Source: Scatomorpha merdigallinarum (lineage in GTDB: Bacteria; Bacillota; Clostridia; Oscillospirales; Oscillospiraceae). From it: a stretch of DNA of 64,000 bases. The DNA is taken from NCBI GenBank assembly GCA_018710885.1, contig DVJA01000043.1, positions 14,411 through 78,410 on the forward strand, in the 5' to 3' direction. Of the stretch, positions 14,671-23,261 are shown one piece after another. The position numbers and the translations under genes were made by a program. The notes under the pieces are model-generated. The model ran no database searches, had not been told where the DNA came from, and saw only the letters and a list, made by a program, of their open reading frames with translations. The stretch's first letter is position 1. Every line of letters begins with the position of its first letter.

Positions 14671-15516
14671 ATGCAAAATGCCATTGAATGCCGCAATTTG
14701 AGCAAAGATTACGGCGTATTTAAGCTGGATCGCGTGAATTTTACCCTGCCCACGGGCTGCATCATGGGCCTCATCGGTGAGAACGGGGCCGGCAAGAGCA
14801 CGACTATACGCCTGCTGCTGGGCCTGGCCAAGCGCTCCGGCGGCGAGGTGAAGGTCCTGGGCGCGGACCCGGAGACAGCCGAGCCAGAACTGCGCGAGGA
14901 GATAGGCGTGGTCATGGACGACTGCCCATTCCCGGAGTCTATGACGCTGCGCGACGTGCGCAAAATACTCGCAGCGGCCTACCGTCACTTTGACGGGGCG
15001 CGTTTTGACTCGCTGGGCCTGAAGTTCTCGCTGCCTGAGCGGCAGAAGATCAAGGAGTACTCGCGCGGCATGCGCATGAAGCTCTCGATTGCAGCCGCGC
15101 TCAGTCACGGCTCCAGGCTGCTCATACTCGACGAGCCCACGAGCGGATTGGACCCCGTGGCCCGCGACGAGCTGCTGGACATCCTGCTGGAGTTCATACA
15201 GGACGAGAGAAACAGCGTGCTCATATCCTCACACATCCTCTCTGACCTTGAAAAAGCATGCGACTACATCACTTTCATCCACACCGGCCGCGTGGTTTTC
15301 AGCGAGGAGAAGGACGAGCTGCTCGGAAAGTACGTCATTGCCAAGGGCTCCGAGCGCGAGATTGACGCGCTCGACCGCGACGCCGTAGTCGGCGTGAGGC
15401 GCGGGGCCTTCGGCTGCGAGGCGCTGGTGGAGCGGCGCGCGGGTGAACACCTCACTCACGAGCGCGCCAGCATTGAGGACATCATGCTCTACTATATCAA
15501 GGGGGACGCGAAATGA
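14671..15516 (+). CDS. ABC transporter ATP-binding protein
   Basis: 281 residues. Walker A is GENGAGKST, the signature is YSRGMRMKLSIA (an SRGM variant of LSGGQ common in CcmA/YtrB-like exporters), and Walker B is RLLILDEPTSGLD. Residues 215-281 form the C-terminal extension. It begins 1 nt after the GntR stop and overlaps the first permease by 4 nt. The set resembles YtrABCD-like exporters that respond to cell-wall-active agents or to peptides; the substrate is unknown. Confidence 0.9.
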   Translation: MQNAIECRNLSKDYGVFKLDRVNFTLPTGCIMGLIGENGAGKSTTIRLLLGLAKRSGGEVKVLGADPETAEPELREEIGVVMDDCPFPESMTLRDVRKILAAAYRHFDGARFDSLGLKFSLPERQKIKEYSRGMRMKLSIAAALSHGSRLLILDEPTSGLDPVARDELLDILLEFIQDERNSVLISSHILSDLEKACDYITFIHTGRVVFSEEKDELLGKYVIAKGSEREIDALDRDAVVGVRRGAFGCEALVERRAGEHLTHERASIEDIMLYYIKGDAK

Positions 15517-16115
15517 AAGCCGTACTTATGAGCGACATGATGGTAATAAAGAGCCAGGCGAAGAGTGTGCTTCTGGTGATCGTGGTCTGGCTGGGGATAA
15601 CTATATTTAACAAAAGCGGCCTTTTCTTCTCTGCTTTAAGCACTGTCTACGCGATGATGCTGCCGCTGACCTGCATTGCGGCGTATGAGAAATCGCACTT
15701 CGACCGCTACCTGTTCACCGCGCCCGTGAGCCGCGCCTCGGCGGCGATGGGGCACTATGTGTTCAGCATAATCTGCGCGCTCTGCCTCGCCGTCATCGGC
15801 TTTGCCGCCAGCGTCGCGCTTGGCATGAGCGTCCGGGAGGCGGCGTACAGCACCTTTGCCTGCTTCTGTATCGGCGTGGTGATGGTCAGCGTGGTTCTGC
15901 CCGTGATTTACAAATACGGCACAGAGAAGGCCCGGCTCACCATGATGGCTGTGTTTGTCCTGTTTGTGCTGGTGTTCGGGCTGCTGTTCGGCGCGCTGGA
16001 CGTGGACATGGACAGTCTGTGGGATGCACTGTTGCTTTTGCCGCTGCTGACGGTTGCGGTGTTTGCCGTTAGCGCCGCAATAAGCGTGGGGATATATAAG
16101 CGGCGTGAGTTTTAA
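15513..16115 (+). CDS. ABC-2 type permease, first of two
   Basis: 200 residues with six hydrophobic helices and the short loops of ABC2_membrane_5-type permeases (KSQAKSVLLVIVVWLGIT opening, DRYLFTAPVSR loop). It overlaps the ATPase gene at ATGA. It most likely forms a half-transporter with the next gene product. Confidence 0.8.
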   Translation: MKAVLMSDMMVIKSQAKSVLLVIVVWLGITIFNKSGLFFSALSTVYAMMLPLTCIAAYEKSHFDRYLFTAPVSRASAAMGHYVFSIICALCLAVIGFAASVALGMSVREAAYSTFACFCIGVVMVSVVLPVIYKYGTEKARLTMMAVFVLFVLVFGLLFGALDVDMDSLWDALLLLPLLTVAVFAVSAAISVGIYKRREF

Positions 16116-16134
16116 GCGCTGAGGGGTATGCGGA

Positions 16135-16734
16135 GTGCGGGTACTGCTTTTAAAGGAGCTAATTATTCTGTGGCGTGAGGGCCTGGCACTGGTGTTTCTT
16201 GTCGCGGTGCCGGTCACGCTGCTGGACGATGCTGTGCGCCTGGTGACTATGATTGCCGCCACATGCGCGCTCTTCACGTCATTGCACTCCATCCGCTCCG
16301 ACCAGGAGACCGGGTTTGAGCGCTACGCGCTGTGCATGCCGGTGTTTCGCACGGAGCTCGCGCTCTCACGTTATATAGTGCCGCTGCTGCTATATGCCGC
16401 CATTGCTGTGGCCTATCTCGCCGCAGGTGCGGTGTTCCGTTCGGGGACGCTTGAAGAGCTGGCTTTGGCCCTGTTGGTTACCGGCAGCTTTGACGCCATA
16501 TGTCTGAGCTTCATGGTGCCGCTCTGCTGTAAACTGGGCGCGGATAGGGGAGGCCTGGCGGCAAAAATATCAATCGCGGCGGTGTGTGTGGCGCTCATTG
16601 CGTTTGTCCTGCTCGTCTTTGTGACGGACACGCGGGAAGAGACGGTGGCGCTGGAGATAACATTGCTGGCCGCAATCTCGCTTGCGGTGAGCGTGCCGGT
16701 CAGCGTACATATGTACAGGAGACGGGACTTTTAA
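16135..16734 (+). CDS. ABC-2 type permease, second of two
   Basis: 199 residues, six helices, same plan as the preceding permease (ERYALCMPVFRTELALSRY corresponds to its DRYLFTAPVSRASAAMGHY loop), so the pair arose by duplication and probably forms a heterodimer. It starts with GTG eight nt behind GAGGGG; no ATG is in frame nearby. Confidence 0.8.
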   Translation: MRVLLLKELIILWREGLALVFLVAVPVTLLDDAVRLVTMIAATCALFTSLHSIRSDQETGFERYALCMPVFRTELALSRYIVPLLLYAAIAVAYLAAGAVFRSGTLEELALALLVTGSFDAICLSFMVPLCCKLGADRGGLAAKISIAAVCVALIAFVLLVFVTDTREETVALEITLLAAISLAVSVPVSVHMYRRRDF

Positions 16735-16739
16735 AGTCC

Positions 16740-17081
16740 TCAGGGCTCGGGCAGTGGTATGGGCATGTCCAGTACCAGCCTGCCAAAACAGCACACCGGG
16801 CGGCGCTCGCTCGCGGGCAGGAAGATGTCGCGGTCCTTTTTCCGGCGGTTGAGAGTGAACAGGTAGGCGTTGCCCGCCCAGTCCTCGCAGTACTGGCGTA
16901 TCACGGCCTCGTGCCCGTCGAAGAACAACCCCACGTCGCCGTCGCGTATGGGCGCCCCGCGCTCAAAGAGCGCCGTGCCGCCGCGGGGTATGTACGGCTC
17001 GCACTCGCGGTCGGTGACGGTCACCGCAAACGAGGCGCTGCAACCCTCGGGTATATGGAAAGTGTCAGTGTGCAGGCTCAT
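16740..17081 (-). CDS. S24/LexA-like domain protein lacking helix-turn-helix and nucleophile
   Basis: 113 residues shaped like the C-terminal domain of LexA/UmuD: EPYIPRGGTALFERGAPIRD then GDVGLFFDGHEAVIRQY, and FLPASERRPVCCFGRLVLD. At the position where S24 peptidases have SMEP the sequence is ECEP, and the lysine region has arginine (VIRQY), so self-cleavage is doubtful. No DNA-binding domain is present. GAGGTGG precedes the ATG. It may be a free-standing dimerisation domain or a decayed repressor. Confidence 0.7.
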   Translation of the reverse strand: MSLHTDTFHIPEGCSASFAVTVTDRECEPYIPRGGTALFERGAPIRDGDVGLFFDGHEAVIRQYCEDWAGNAYLFTLNRRKKDRDIFLPASERRPVCCFGRLVLDMPIPLPEP

Positions 17082-17185
17082 GTTTCCACCTCAAAACGAT
17101 GATAGCATGCGAGTTTTCTCCTGTCAACGCGCTTGATTAAAGTTGCGCTCAGGTGTAAAATGTACCAGGCAAGGAGGTGCTTTGC

Positions 17186-17707
17186 TTGAACGCAGCATAT
17201 GAAAATCTGCTCACGCGCCGCAGCGTGAGAAAGTATAAACCCGAACAGATAAGTGACGGGGAACTCAACGCCGTCCTCAGGGCCGGCACTTACGCCCCCA
17301 CCGCCAAGGGTGAACAGTCCCCGCTCATAGTGGCCGTGCAGGACAGGGGCGACATCGCCCGCCTGAGCAGCCTGAACGCCCAAATTCAGGGCACGACGGG
17401 AGACCCCTTCTACGGAGCCCCCACAGTGGTCATTGTCTTCGCCCAGGCGGGGAACAGGAACAGTGTCCAGGATGCCTCGCTCGTGATGGGGAATCTCATG
17501 AACGCCGCCCATGCGCTCGGCCTCGGCTCCTGCTGGATAAACCGTGCGAGGGAGACCTTTGAGCTGCCCGAGGGCCGCGAACTGCTCACGAAGTGGGGAG
17601 TTGAGGGCGACTGGATAGGCGTCGGCAACTGCATTCTCGGCTACCCCGACGGTCCCGCACCCGAAGCAAAGCCCAGAAAAGAGGGCTATGTGAAAATAGT
17701 GAAATAA
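17186..17707 (+). CDS. Nitroreductase-family protein
   Basis: 173 residues of the FMN-dependent nitroreductase fold. The N-terminal LLTRRSVRKYKPEQIS binds the flavin phosphate; GLGSCWINRARE and the VGNCILGYPD segment are family features. Such enzymes reduce nitro groups, quinones or related compounds with NAD(P)H. The start is TTG at 17186, placed after AAGGAGGTG; the annotated GTG nine bases upstream lies inside the ribosome site. Confidence 0.9.
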   Translation: MNAAYENLLTRRSVRKYKPEQISDGELNAVLRAGTYAPTAKGEQSPLIVAVQDRGDIARLSSLNAQIQGTTGDPFYGAPTVVIVFAQAGNRNSVQDASLVMGNLMNAAHALGLGSCWINRARETFELPEGRELLTKWGVEGDWIGVGNCILGYPDGPAPEAKPRKEGYVKIVK

Positions 17708-17714
17708 GCCGAAA

Positions 17715-17739
17715 CCGCCCGGAGCATAGCTCCGGGCGG
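17715..17739 (+). terminator. Terminator after the nitroreductase gene
   Basis: CCGCCCGGAG pairs with CTCCGGGCGG around CATAG and is followed by CCTTTGTTTT. Confidence 0.85.
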
Positions 17740-17748
17740 CCTTTGTTT

Positions 17749-18465
17749 TCAGCCCCTGCCAGCGAGGGATTTTATGTGTTCTTCCAGCTCGTCAAAGCCG
17801 CCGTGCGGCCAGGTGAGCGGAGCGTTCTGGCGGTTTATGAGGCAGTCGGTGAGGACAAAGACCTGCATGCCGAGGCTCTCCGGCACGGTATCCTCGTGCG
17901 CGTCGTTGCCTACCATGAGGCAGTTTTCGGGCTTTTCGCCTATGGTGGCGAGTATTTCGCTGTAATAGCCGGCGTTTGGCTTGCAGTAGTGGCAGTTCTC
18001 GTAGGTGGTGACGAGCTCAAAGTCCTCTTTGTTGAGCCCTGCCCAGCCTATTCTCGTCTCGGTGGCGATGTGCGGGAAGAGCGGGTTGGTGGCCAGGCAT
18101 ACGCGCAAGTCGAGCTGCTTTACAAGGCGCACAACTTCCGCGGCCTTAGCGTTGTAGCCGCAAAAGCGCTGGGCCAGCTTGAAGTCGTTGGCGTAGAACT
18201 CCTCGAACACGGGCTTGTCTTTCTCGACGCGCTCCGCGCCGTATATGCCGGTAAAGTGCCGCCAAAAGGCCTCTTCGTTTGTGCAACTGCCGTCGTTCTT
18301 GACCATGGCGGCCACGCCGGACCAGATGTCGTTTATGAGCTTGGCAGGATCGTAGCCGTGCGGCGCGAGCTTGGCGGCGAGCATTTTGAGGTAGCCGCGA
18401 GAAAATTCGTCGTTGTCCATGGGCAGCAGAGTGCCGTCCAGATCGAACATTACCGTAGTTATCAC
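17749..18465 (-). CDS. HAD-superfamily hydrolase
   Basis: 238 residues. Motif I is FDLDGTLLP (nucleophile Asp at about residue 8), motif II lies at CLATNPLFP, and motifs III/IV are KPNAGYY and MVGNDAHED. The helical cap at residues 20-90 is of the C1 type. It is probably a phosphatase of a small metabolite. Starts at GTG behind AAGGAG. It lies 26 nt after the UvrA2-like gene and could be its operon partner. Confidence 0.85.
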   Translation of the reverse strand: MITTVMFDLDGTLLPMDNDEFSRGYLKMLAAKLAPHGYDPAKLINDIWSGVAAMVKNDGSCTNEEAFWRHFTGIYGAERVEKDKPVFEEFYANDFKLAQRFCGYNAKAAEVVRLVKQLDLRVCLATNPLFPHIATETRIGWAGLNKEDFELVTTYENCHYCKPNAGYYSEILATIGEKPENCLMVGNDAHEDTVPESLGMQVFVLTDCLINRQNAPLTWPHGGFDELEEHIKSLAGRG

Positions 18466-18491
18466 TGTTGTGCTCCTTTTCGTGTGTTGTT

Positions 18492-20969
18492 TCAGATGTA
18501 CCGGCCGGTTATGCTCTCGGGCGAGGCTTTGACCTGTGCGGGAGTGCCGGAGGCCACAATGCGCCCGCCCTCGGCTCCACCGCCGGGGCCCATATCTATG
18601 ATGTAGTCCGCGGCGCGTATCACGTCGAGGTCGTGTTCTATGACAATGACCGTGGCGTCGGAATCTATAAGCGTCTGGAAGACGGCCAGCAGCGTGCGCA
18701 CGTCGAGCGGGTGCAGGCCTATGGTGGGCTCGTCGAAGACGAAGACGGAGTCAGACTGGGACTTACCCATCTCGCTGGCCAACTTGAGACGCTGCGCCTC
18801 GCCGCCGGATAGGCTGGGCGTGGCTTCGCCCAGCGTGAGATAGCCGAGGCCGAGCCCGCTGAGTACCTGCAGGCGCGAACGTATTGTCTTTAGTCCGGCG
18901 CAGGCCGCGAGGGCCGTGTTGACGTCCATGGCCATCAATTCCGGCAGAGAATAGCTCTCGCCGTGCTTGTCTTCATACCGCACGAGGTGGGCCGCCTTGG
19001 CGTAACGGCTGCCGCGGCACTCGGGGCAAGGGATGTCCACGTCGGGCAGGAACTGCACGTCGAGGCTTATCTGGCCCGTGCCGTCACAGACCGGGCAGCG
19101 CAGCGCGCCGGTGTTGTACGAGAAGTCCCCGGCCTTGTAGCCGTGCTCCTTTGCATCGGGCGTCCTGGCGAAGACCTTGCGGAGCTCGTCGTGGACATTG
19201 GCGTAGGTCGCCACGGTGCTGCGCACGTTGATGCCTATGGGCGTGGCGTCGATGAGCTTGACCTGCTTCACGCCATCGGCTTCGATGCTGCGCACGTGAT
19301 TGGGGAGGGCGTGGCCGCTGATTTTGGCCTGGAGCGCCGGGATCAGGCTTTCGAGTATGAGCGTGGTCTTGCCCGAGCCGGACACGCCGGTGACAACCGT
19401 GAGACGGCCGCGCGGTATGCGCGCCTCAAGCGGCTGCACGGTGTGTATGGCGCCGGTGTTCAGGCGTATCTCTCCCAAGTCGAACATGTGCCCGGGCTCC
19501 GTGGCAGGACGCAGGGGGCCGTCGTTTGAGTCGGAGAGGAAGGAGCCGATTCGTGAGTCCGGATTCCCGGCTATGTCCGCAACAGTGCCCTGGGCGATGA
19601 CGTCGCCGCCGTTTGCTCCGGCGCCGGGGCCCATTTCTATTATGTAGTCGCTCTCTGAGAGTATCTGCGTGTCGTGGTCTACCAGCACCACGCTGTTTCC
19701 GTCGGCAATGAGGTCGCGCATCACGCCGGTGAGGCCGGTGATGTTCGCCGGGTGCAGGCCTATGCTGGGCTCGTCCAGGACGTACAGCACGCCTGTCGTG
19801 CGGTTGCGCACGGCGCGCGCGAGCTGCATGCGCTGACGCTCACCGGTGGAGAGCGTGCTGGAAGCGCGGTCAAGTGTCAGGTAGCCGAGGCCCAGGTCCA
19901 TGAGCCGCCGGGCGGTGGATTGGAAGGCTTCGCAGATGCTCTCGGCCATGGGACGCATCTCCTCGGGCAGAGACGCGGGTACGCCGCGCACCCATTCGAC
20001 GAGCTCGGTGAGGGTCATCTGGCAGGCCTCGGCGAGGCTGATGCCGCGCAGGCGCGGCGCACGGGCCGCATCCGAAAGGCGGGTGCCGCCGCAGTCCGGG
20101 CAGGGCTCTTGACGCAGGAACTTCTCCACGCGCTTCATGCCCTGTTCGTCCTTGACTTTGCTGAGCGCATTTTCAACGGTGCGAGTGGCGCTGAAATATG
20201 TGAAATCCAACTCGCCGGCCTGATTGGAGTTCTTGGCCTTGTAAAGTATGTGCCGCTTCTCGGGCGGGCCGTCGAAGACTATGTTTCGTTCGTGCGGCGT
20301 GAGTTCGTTGAAGGGCACGTCCGTGCGCACGCCCATTTCGCGGCAGACGTCCACCATAAGGGACCACATTAGACTGTTCCACGGCGCAACCGCGCCCTGC
20401 TCTATGGTCAGCGTTTCATCGGGCACCAGCGTGGAGCGGTCCACTGTCCAGACAGTCCCGGTGCCGTTACACTTGGTGCAGGCACCCTGGCTGTTGAAGG
20501 CCAGATCCTCCGCACCCGGGCCGTAGAACTCCGCTCCGCACTCGGGGCAGACTATGGGCTGCATAGTGGCGACGTTCAGCGACGGCGCAACGTAGTGCCC
20601 GTGCGGGCAGCGGTGGTTTGCAAGACGAGAGAACATGAGCCTCAGGCTGTTGAGCAGTTCCGTGCCTGTGCCGAAGGTAGAGCGTATGCCGGGTACGCCC
20701 GGCCTCTGCCGGAGAGCAAGCGCGGCGGGAACGTACAGGACCTCGTCAACCTGAGCCTTCTCGGCCTGGGTCATGCGGCGGCGTGTGTAGGTCGAAAGCG
20801 ACTCGAGATAGCGCCTCGAGCCTTCGGAGTAGAGCACTCCCAGCGCGAGCGAACTCTTGCCCGAGCCCGAAACTCCGGCTATGCCGACCAGCTTTCCCAG
20901 GGGCACGTCCACATCTATGTTCTTGAGATTGTGTACCTTTGCGCCGCGGACCTCAATGTGGTCAGCCAT
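18492..20969 (-). CDS. UvrA2-like ABC ATPase
   Basis: 825 residues, two ABC modules. Walker A motifs are GVSGSGKSSLALG and GVSGSGKTTLILE; signatures appear as LSTGERQRMQLARAV and LSGGEAQRLKLASEM; zinc-finger pairs CPECGAEF/CTKCNGTG and CPVCDGTG/CPECRGSRY are present. True UvrA has about 940 residues; the shortfall falls in the first module, where the UvrB-interaction domain belongs. This is the UvrA2 class linked to DNA damage and drug tolerance. The ATG at 20969 is behind AAGGAGGT. Confidence 0.9.
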   Translation of the reverse strand: MADHIEVRGAKVHNLKNIDVDVPLGKLVGIAGVSGSGKSSLALGVLYSEGSRRYLESLSTYTRRRMTQAEKAQVDEVLYVPAALALRQRPGVPGIRSTFGTGTELLNSLRLMFSRLANHRCPHGHYVAPSLNVATMQPIVCPECGAEFYGPGAEDLAFNSQGACTKCNGTGTVWTVDRSTLVPDETLTIEQGAVAPWNSLMWSLMVDVCREMGVRTDVPFNELTPHERNIVFDGPPEKRHILYKAKNSNQAGELDFTYFSATRTVENALSKVKDEQGMKRVEKFLRQEPCPDCGGTRLSDAARAPRLRGISLAEACQMTLTELVEWVRGVPASLPEEMRPMAESICEAFQSTARRLMDLGLGYLTLDRASSTLSTGERQRMQLARAVRNRTTGVLYVLDEPSIGLHPANITGLTGVMRDLIADGNSVVLVDHDTQILSESDYIIEMGPGAGANGGDVIAQGTVADIAGNPDSRIGSFLSDSNDGPLRPATEPGHMFDLGEIRLNTGAIHTVQPLEARIPRGRLTVVTGVSGSGKTTLILESLIPALQAKISGHALPNHVRSIEADGVKQVKLIDATPIGINVRSTVATYANVHDELRKVFARTPDAKEHGYKAGDFSYNTGALRCPVCDGTGQISLDVQFLPDVDIPCPECRGSRYAKAAHLVRYEDKHGESYSLPELMAMDVNTALAACAGLKTIRSRLQVLSGLGLGYLTLGEATPSLSGGEAQRLKLASEMGKSQSDSVFVFDEPTIGLHPLDVRTLLAVFQTLIDSDATVIVIEHDLDVIRAADYIIDMGPGGGAEGGRIVASGTPAQVKASPESITGRYI

Positions 20970-21246
20970 GCTTGCAGACCTCCTTGGAACACAAAAATTC
21001 AGACAACATCTGATGATATTACAGTCCGGCAATAAAGTCAAGCGGCGCTCTGGGGAGTTAGAGCGAGTCGATTTAGCGACTGCGGCGCGGTGAATTTAGA
21101 GCATCGGGCAGGACGGCTTACAGGGAAAACCAATAAAAAAAACACTTGACCGTCGGTGGGCAGCGGCGGTTAAATATATAGAAACGCGAAATGCCGGCGT
21201 GGCGCAAGTAGATGTGGCCACGGAGCCGAGACGGGAGAGAATAAAT

Positions 21247-22251
21247 ATGGCGGGACACAGGAAACACAAGCGTGGAGTACGCATGGCGGCCGGATACGCG
21301 GCGGCACTGGCTGCGGGTGGTGTGCTGTTTGCCTATACGAAGGCGTTTTTCACCTCGCCGCTGCATCGGGAAGACCCGCACGCCCTGCCTGTGGGCGAGC
21401 AGTACATAAACGAACGGGGACGTATGCTCGCGCTCATAGAAGAGCTGGAGCAAATACCGTTTGAGCCTGTGACCATACGCTCGAGGGACGGGCTGAAGCT
21501 CTACGGACGCTATTACCACGTGCGCGAGGGCGCGCCGGTGCAAATTCAGGTTCACGGCTACCGCGGCAGCGCGCTGCGCGATTTCTGCGGCGGCAGCAAG
21601 CTCGCGCGTGAGATGGGCATGAACATCCTGCTGGTGGACCAGCGCGCCCACGGCGGCAGCGGCGGGCGCACGATAACCTTCGGAATCCGGGAGCGCTGGG
21701 ACTGCCTGAGCTGGGCCGAGTATGCCGCGGAGCGCTTCGGCGACGTGGACATATACCTGGTTGGAGTGTCAATGGGTGCGGCAAGTGTGCTTATGGCTTC
21801 GGAATTGGACTTGCCCGAGAATGTGGCCGGAATTATCGCTGACTGCCCCTTTTCGTCGCCGGAGGCGATCATAGCTAAGGTGTGTAGGGAGGATTTGCAT
21901 CTGCCGCAGTCGTTGGCCATGGCCTTCGTGTATGCGGCGGCTGCCATGCCCGGCGGCTTCGGCCTCAGAGCGGCCAGCGTCGTGGAGGCGGTGAGCCGCA
22001 CGCACATACCGGTGCTGCTGATTCACGGCGAAGACGACAGGTTCGTGCCCTGCGGTATGAGCCGCGAGATATACGCGGCCTGCCAGTCGCGCAAGACGCT
22101 GGAGACATTCCCGGGAGCGGGACACGGTTTGAGCTACATAGTTGACGAGGCGCGTTACGCCGAGGCGGTGGAGAAGTTTGTAAAGGAGTGCTCGACCTCA
22201 GCAGCCGGCCGGAGGGAAAGACAGGCAAATTTAAAAGGCGCCTGCCTCTGA
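21247..22251 (+). CDS. Membrane-anchored alpha/beta hydrolase
   Basis: 334 residues. One N-terminal anchor (about residues 14-34, AAGYAAALAAGGVLFAYTKAF), then an alpha/beta hydrolase core: oxyanion region VHGYRGS, DQRAHGGSGGRT, nucleophile elbow LVGVSMGAASVLMA, acid in HGEDDRFVP, and the catalytic His in GAGHGLSYIVD. All triad residues are present. It resembles the YqkD/YtaP-like lipase or esterase group of Firmicutes. The ATG at 21247 follows GGAGAG; a weak TTGACC/TTAAAT promoter is upstream. Confidence 0.85.
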   Translation: MAGHRKHKRGVRMAAGYAAALAAGGVLFAYTKAFFTSPLHREDPHALPVGEQYINERGRMLALIEELEQIPFEPVTIRSRDGLKLYGRYYHVREGAPVQIQVHGYRGSALRDFCGGSKLAREMGMNILLVDQRAHGGSGGRTITFGIRERWDCLSWAEYAAERFGDVDIYLVGVSMGAASVLMASELDLPENVAGIIADCPFSSPEAIIAKVCREDLHLPQSLAMAFVYAAAAMPGGFGLRAASVVEAVSRTHIPVLLIHGEDDRFVPCGMSREIYAACQSRKTLETFPGAGHGLSYIVDEARYAEAVEKFVKECSTSAAGRRERQANLKGACL

Positions 22252-22301
22252 GTTAGAGCGGCAAGCGAGGAAGGTGGGTTAGATTTATAGATATCGTTAA
22301 A

Positions 22302-22721
22302 ATGTCAGAGAAACATCTGGAAGCCTGTGTGGATTTGTTTATTGACGTGTTCACAAAGGCGCCCTGGTATGACACGTACAGTTCTCGCAAACAGGTGGTT
22401 GACTTTTTTCAAAACTATATGGCCAACAATTATTTTGCGGGATATGTTTTGCAGGAGCAGTCTGACGTTATTGCCCTGAGCGTGGGCGTGAAAAAGCCCT
22501 GGATTAACGGAATGGAATATTATATCGACCAGTTTTGCGTGAAACCGGATCGGCAGGGCAGAGAAATAGGCAGCCGCTTTCTGAAACTGATTGAACGCGA
22601 AATTCAAGCTGAAGGCATGAATGCGATTATACTGAACACCGAGCGCGGGTTTCCATCTGAAAGCTTCTATCTGAAAAATGGTTTTCGGTTGGTTGAGGGG
22701 CTTGTCACGCTTATAAAGTAG
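22302..22721 (+). CDS. GNAT-family N-acetyltransferase
   Basis: 139 residues from ATG. Motif A is visible at QFCVKPDRQGREIGSRFLKLI (acetyl-CoA pyrophosphate loop Q/R-x2-G-x-G/S) and motif B at GFPSESFYLKNGFR. The frame is open upstream, and five codons earlier there is ATA-GAT-ATC-GTT-AAA-ATG preceded at 8 nt by GGTGGG; GNAT proteins of this group usually start with such a strand, so translation may begin at the ATA at 22287. Substrate unknown. Confidence 0.85.
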   Translation: MSEKHLEACVDLFIDVFTKAPWYDTYSSRKQVVDFFQNYMANNYFAGYVLQEQSDVIALSVGVKKPWINGMEYYIDQFCVKPDRQGREIGSRFLKLIEREIQAEGMNAIILNTERGFPSESFYLKNGFRLVEGLVTLIK

Positions 22722-22733
22722 AATCAATTTTGG

Positions 22734-22767
22734 AAAAGGCGTCCGCTTTGTACAGCGGGCGCCTTTT
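22734..22767. terminator. Bidirectional terminator
   Basis: 14-bp stem AAAAGGCGTCCGCT against AGCGGGCGCCTTTT with one T-G pair, A run on the left and T run on the right. It serves both the acetyltransferase gene and the leftward DUF308 remnant. Confidence 0.9.
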
Positions 22768-22775
22768 AAAAGGTT

Positions 22776-23061
22776 TCAGTGAGAGAACAAGGCAGAGAGC
22801 GGGACGGAGATGCCGTCCACGCCGAGGAGTATGAGGTAAAAACCGACGAACCAGGACAGTGGCAGGGCCAAAGCCTGTGTGCCGCTCCAACTTCGCGTAT
22901 ATGACGATATCCATGACGCCCGTAGCGATGGCGAGTGTGCCGTAGACAATGGCGGCCCCGCCTATTGCGGCGGCGGGCCTTGTGAGTGTGAACACTCCAC
23001 AGATAATCAGCAGGACGCTGAAGATGAGCTCAGCTATGCTTAAACGTTTGTTTTCATACAT
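22776..23061 (-). pseudogene. DUF308/HdeD-like membrane protein, frameshifted
   Basis: From the ATG at 23061 (behind AGAGGTAAAGAC) the frame encodes two hydrophobic helices of the DUF308 type (AELIFSVLLIICGVFTLTRP and a glycine/alanine-rich second helix). After RHTGFG the frame turns into basic, proline-rich nonsense and ends inside the terminator. Switching frame near 22865-22875 restores a third helix (SWFVGFYLILLGVDGISVP) with a stop at 22776. A single-base indel is the simplest explanation; the intact product would have about 95 residues. Confidence 0.65.
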
Positions 23062-23213
23062 GTCTTTACCTCTAGCGTGGGTGTCATTGAGATGACGTGA
23101 TAAAGTGTGGACGCTTAGGTGTTTCGCGTTCCTTTTTAAGTATTTGCCGGCTTATGCGGCAAAATACCGCTTACAATTTGGCTGGCTGACCATGTGCTGG
23201 CAGAAGCAAAAAG

Positions 23214-23243
23214 TCCCACGCTGTGAAACGTCACAGCGTGGGA
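23214..23243 (-). terminator. Terminator of the cysE-cysS operon
   Basis: 13-bp perfect stem TCCCACGCTGTGA around AACG; on the minus strand it ends in GGGACTTTTT. It lies 19 nt after the cysS stop. The 150 bases beyond, up to the DUF308 remnant, hold nothing I can support. Confidence 0.9.
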
Positions 23244-23261
23244 TTTCCAATTTTTTAAAAT

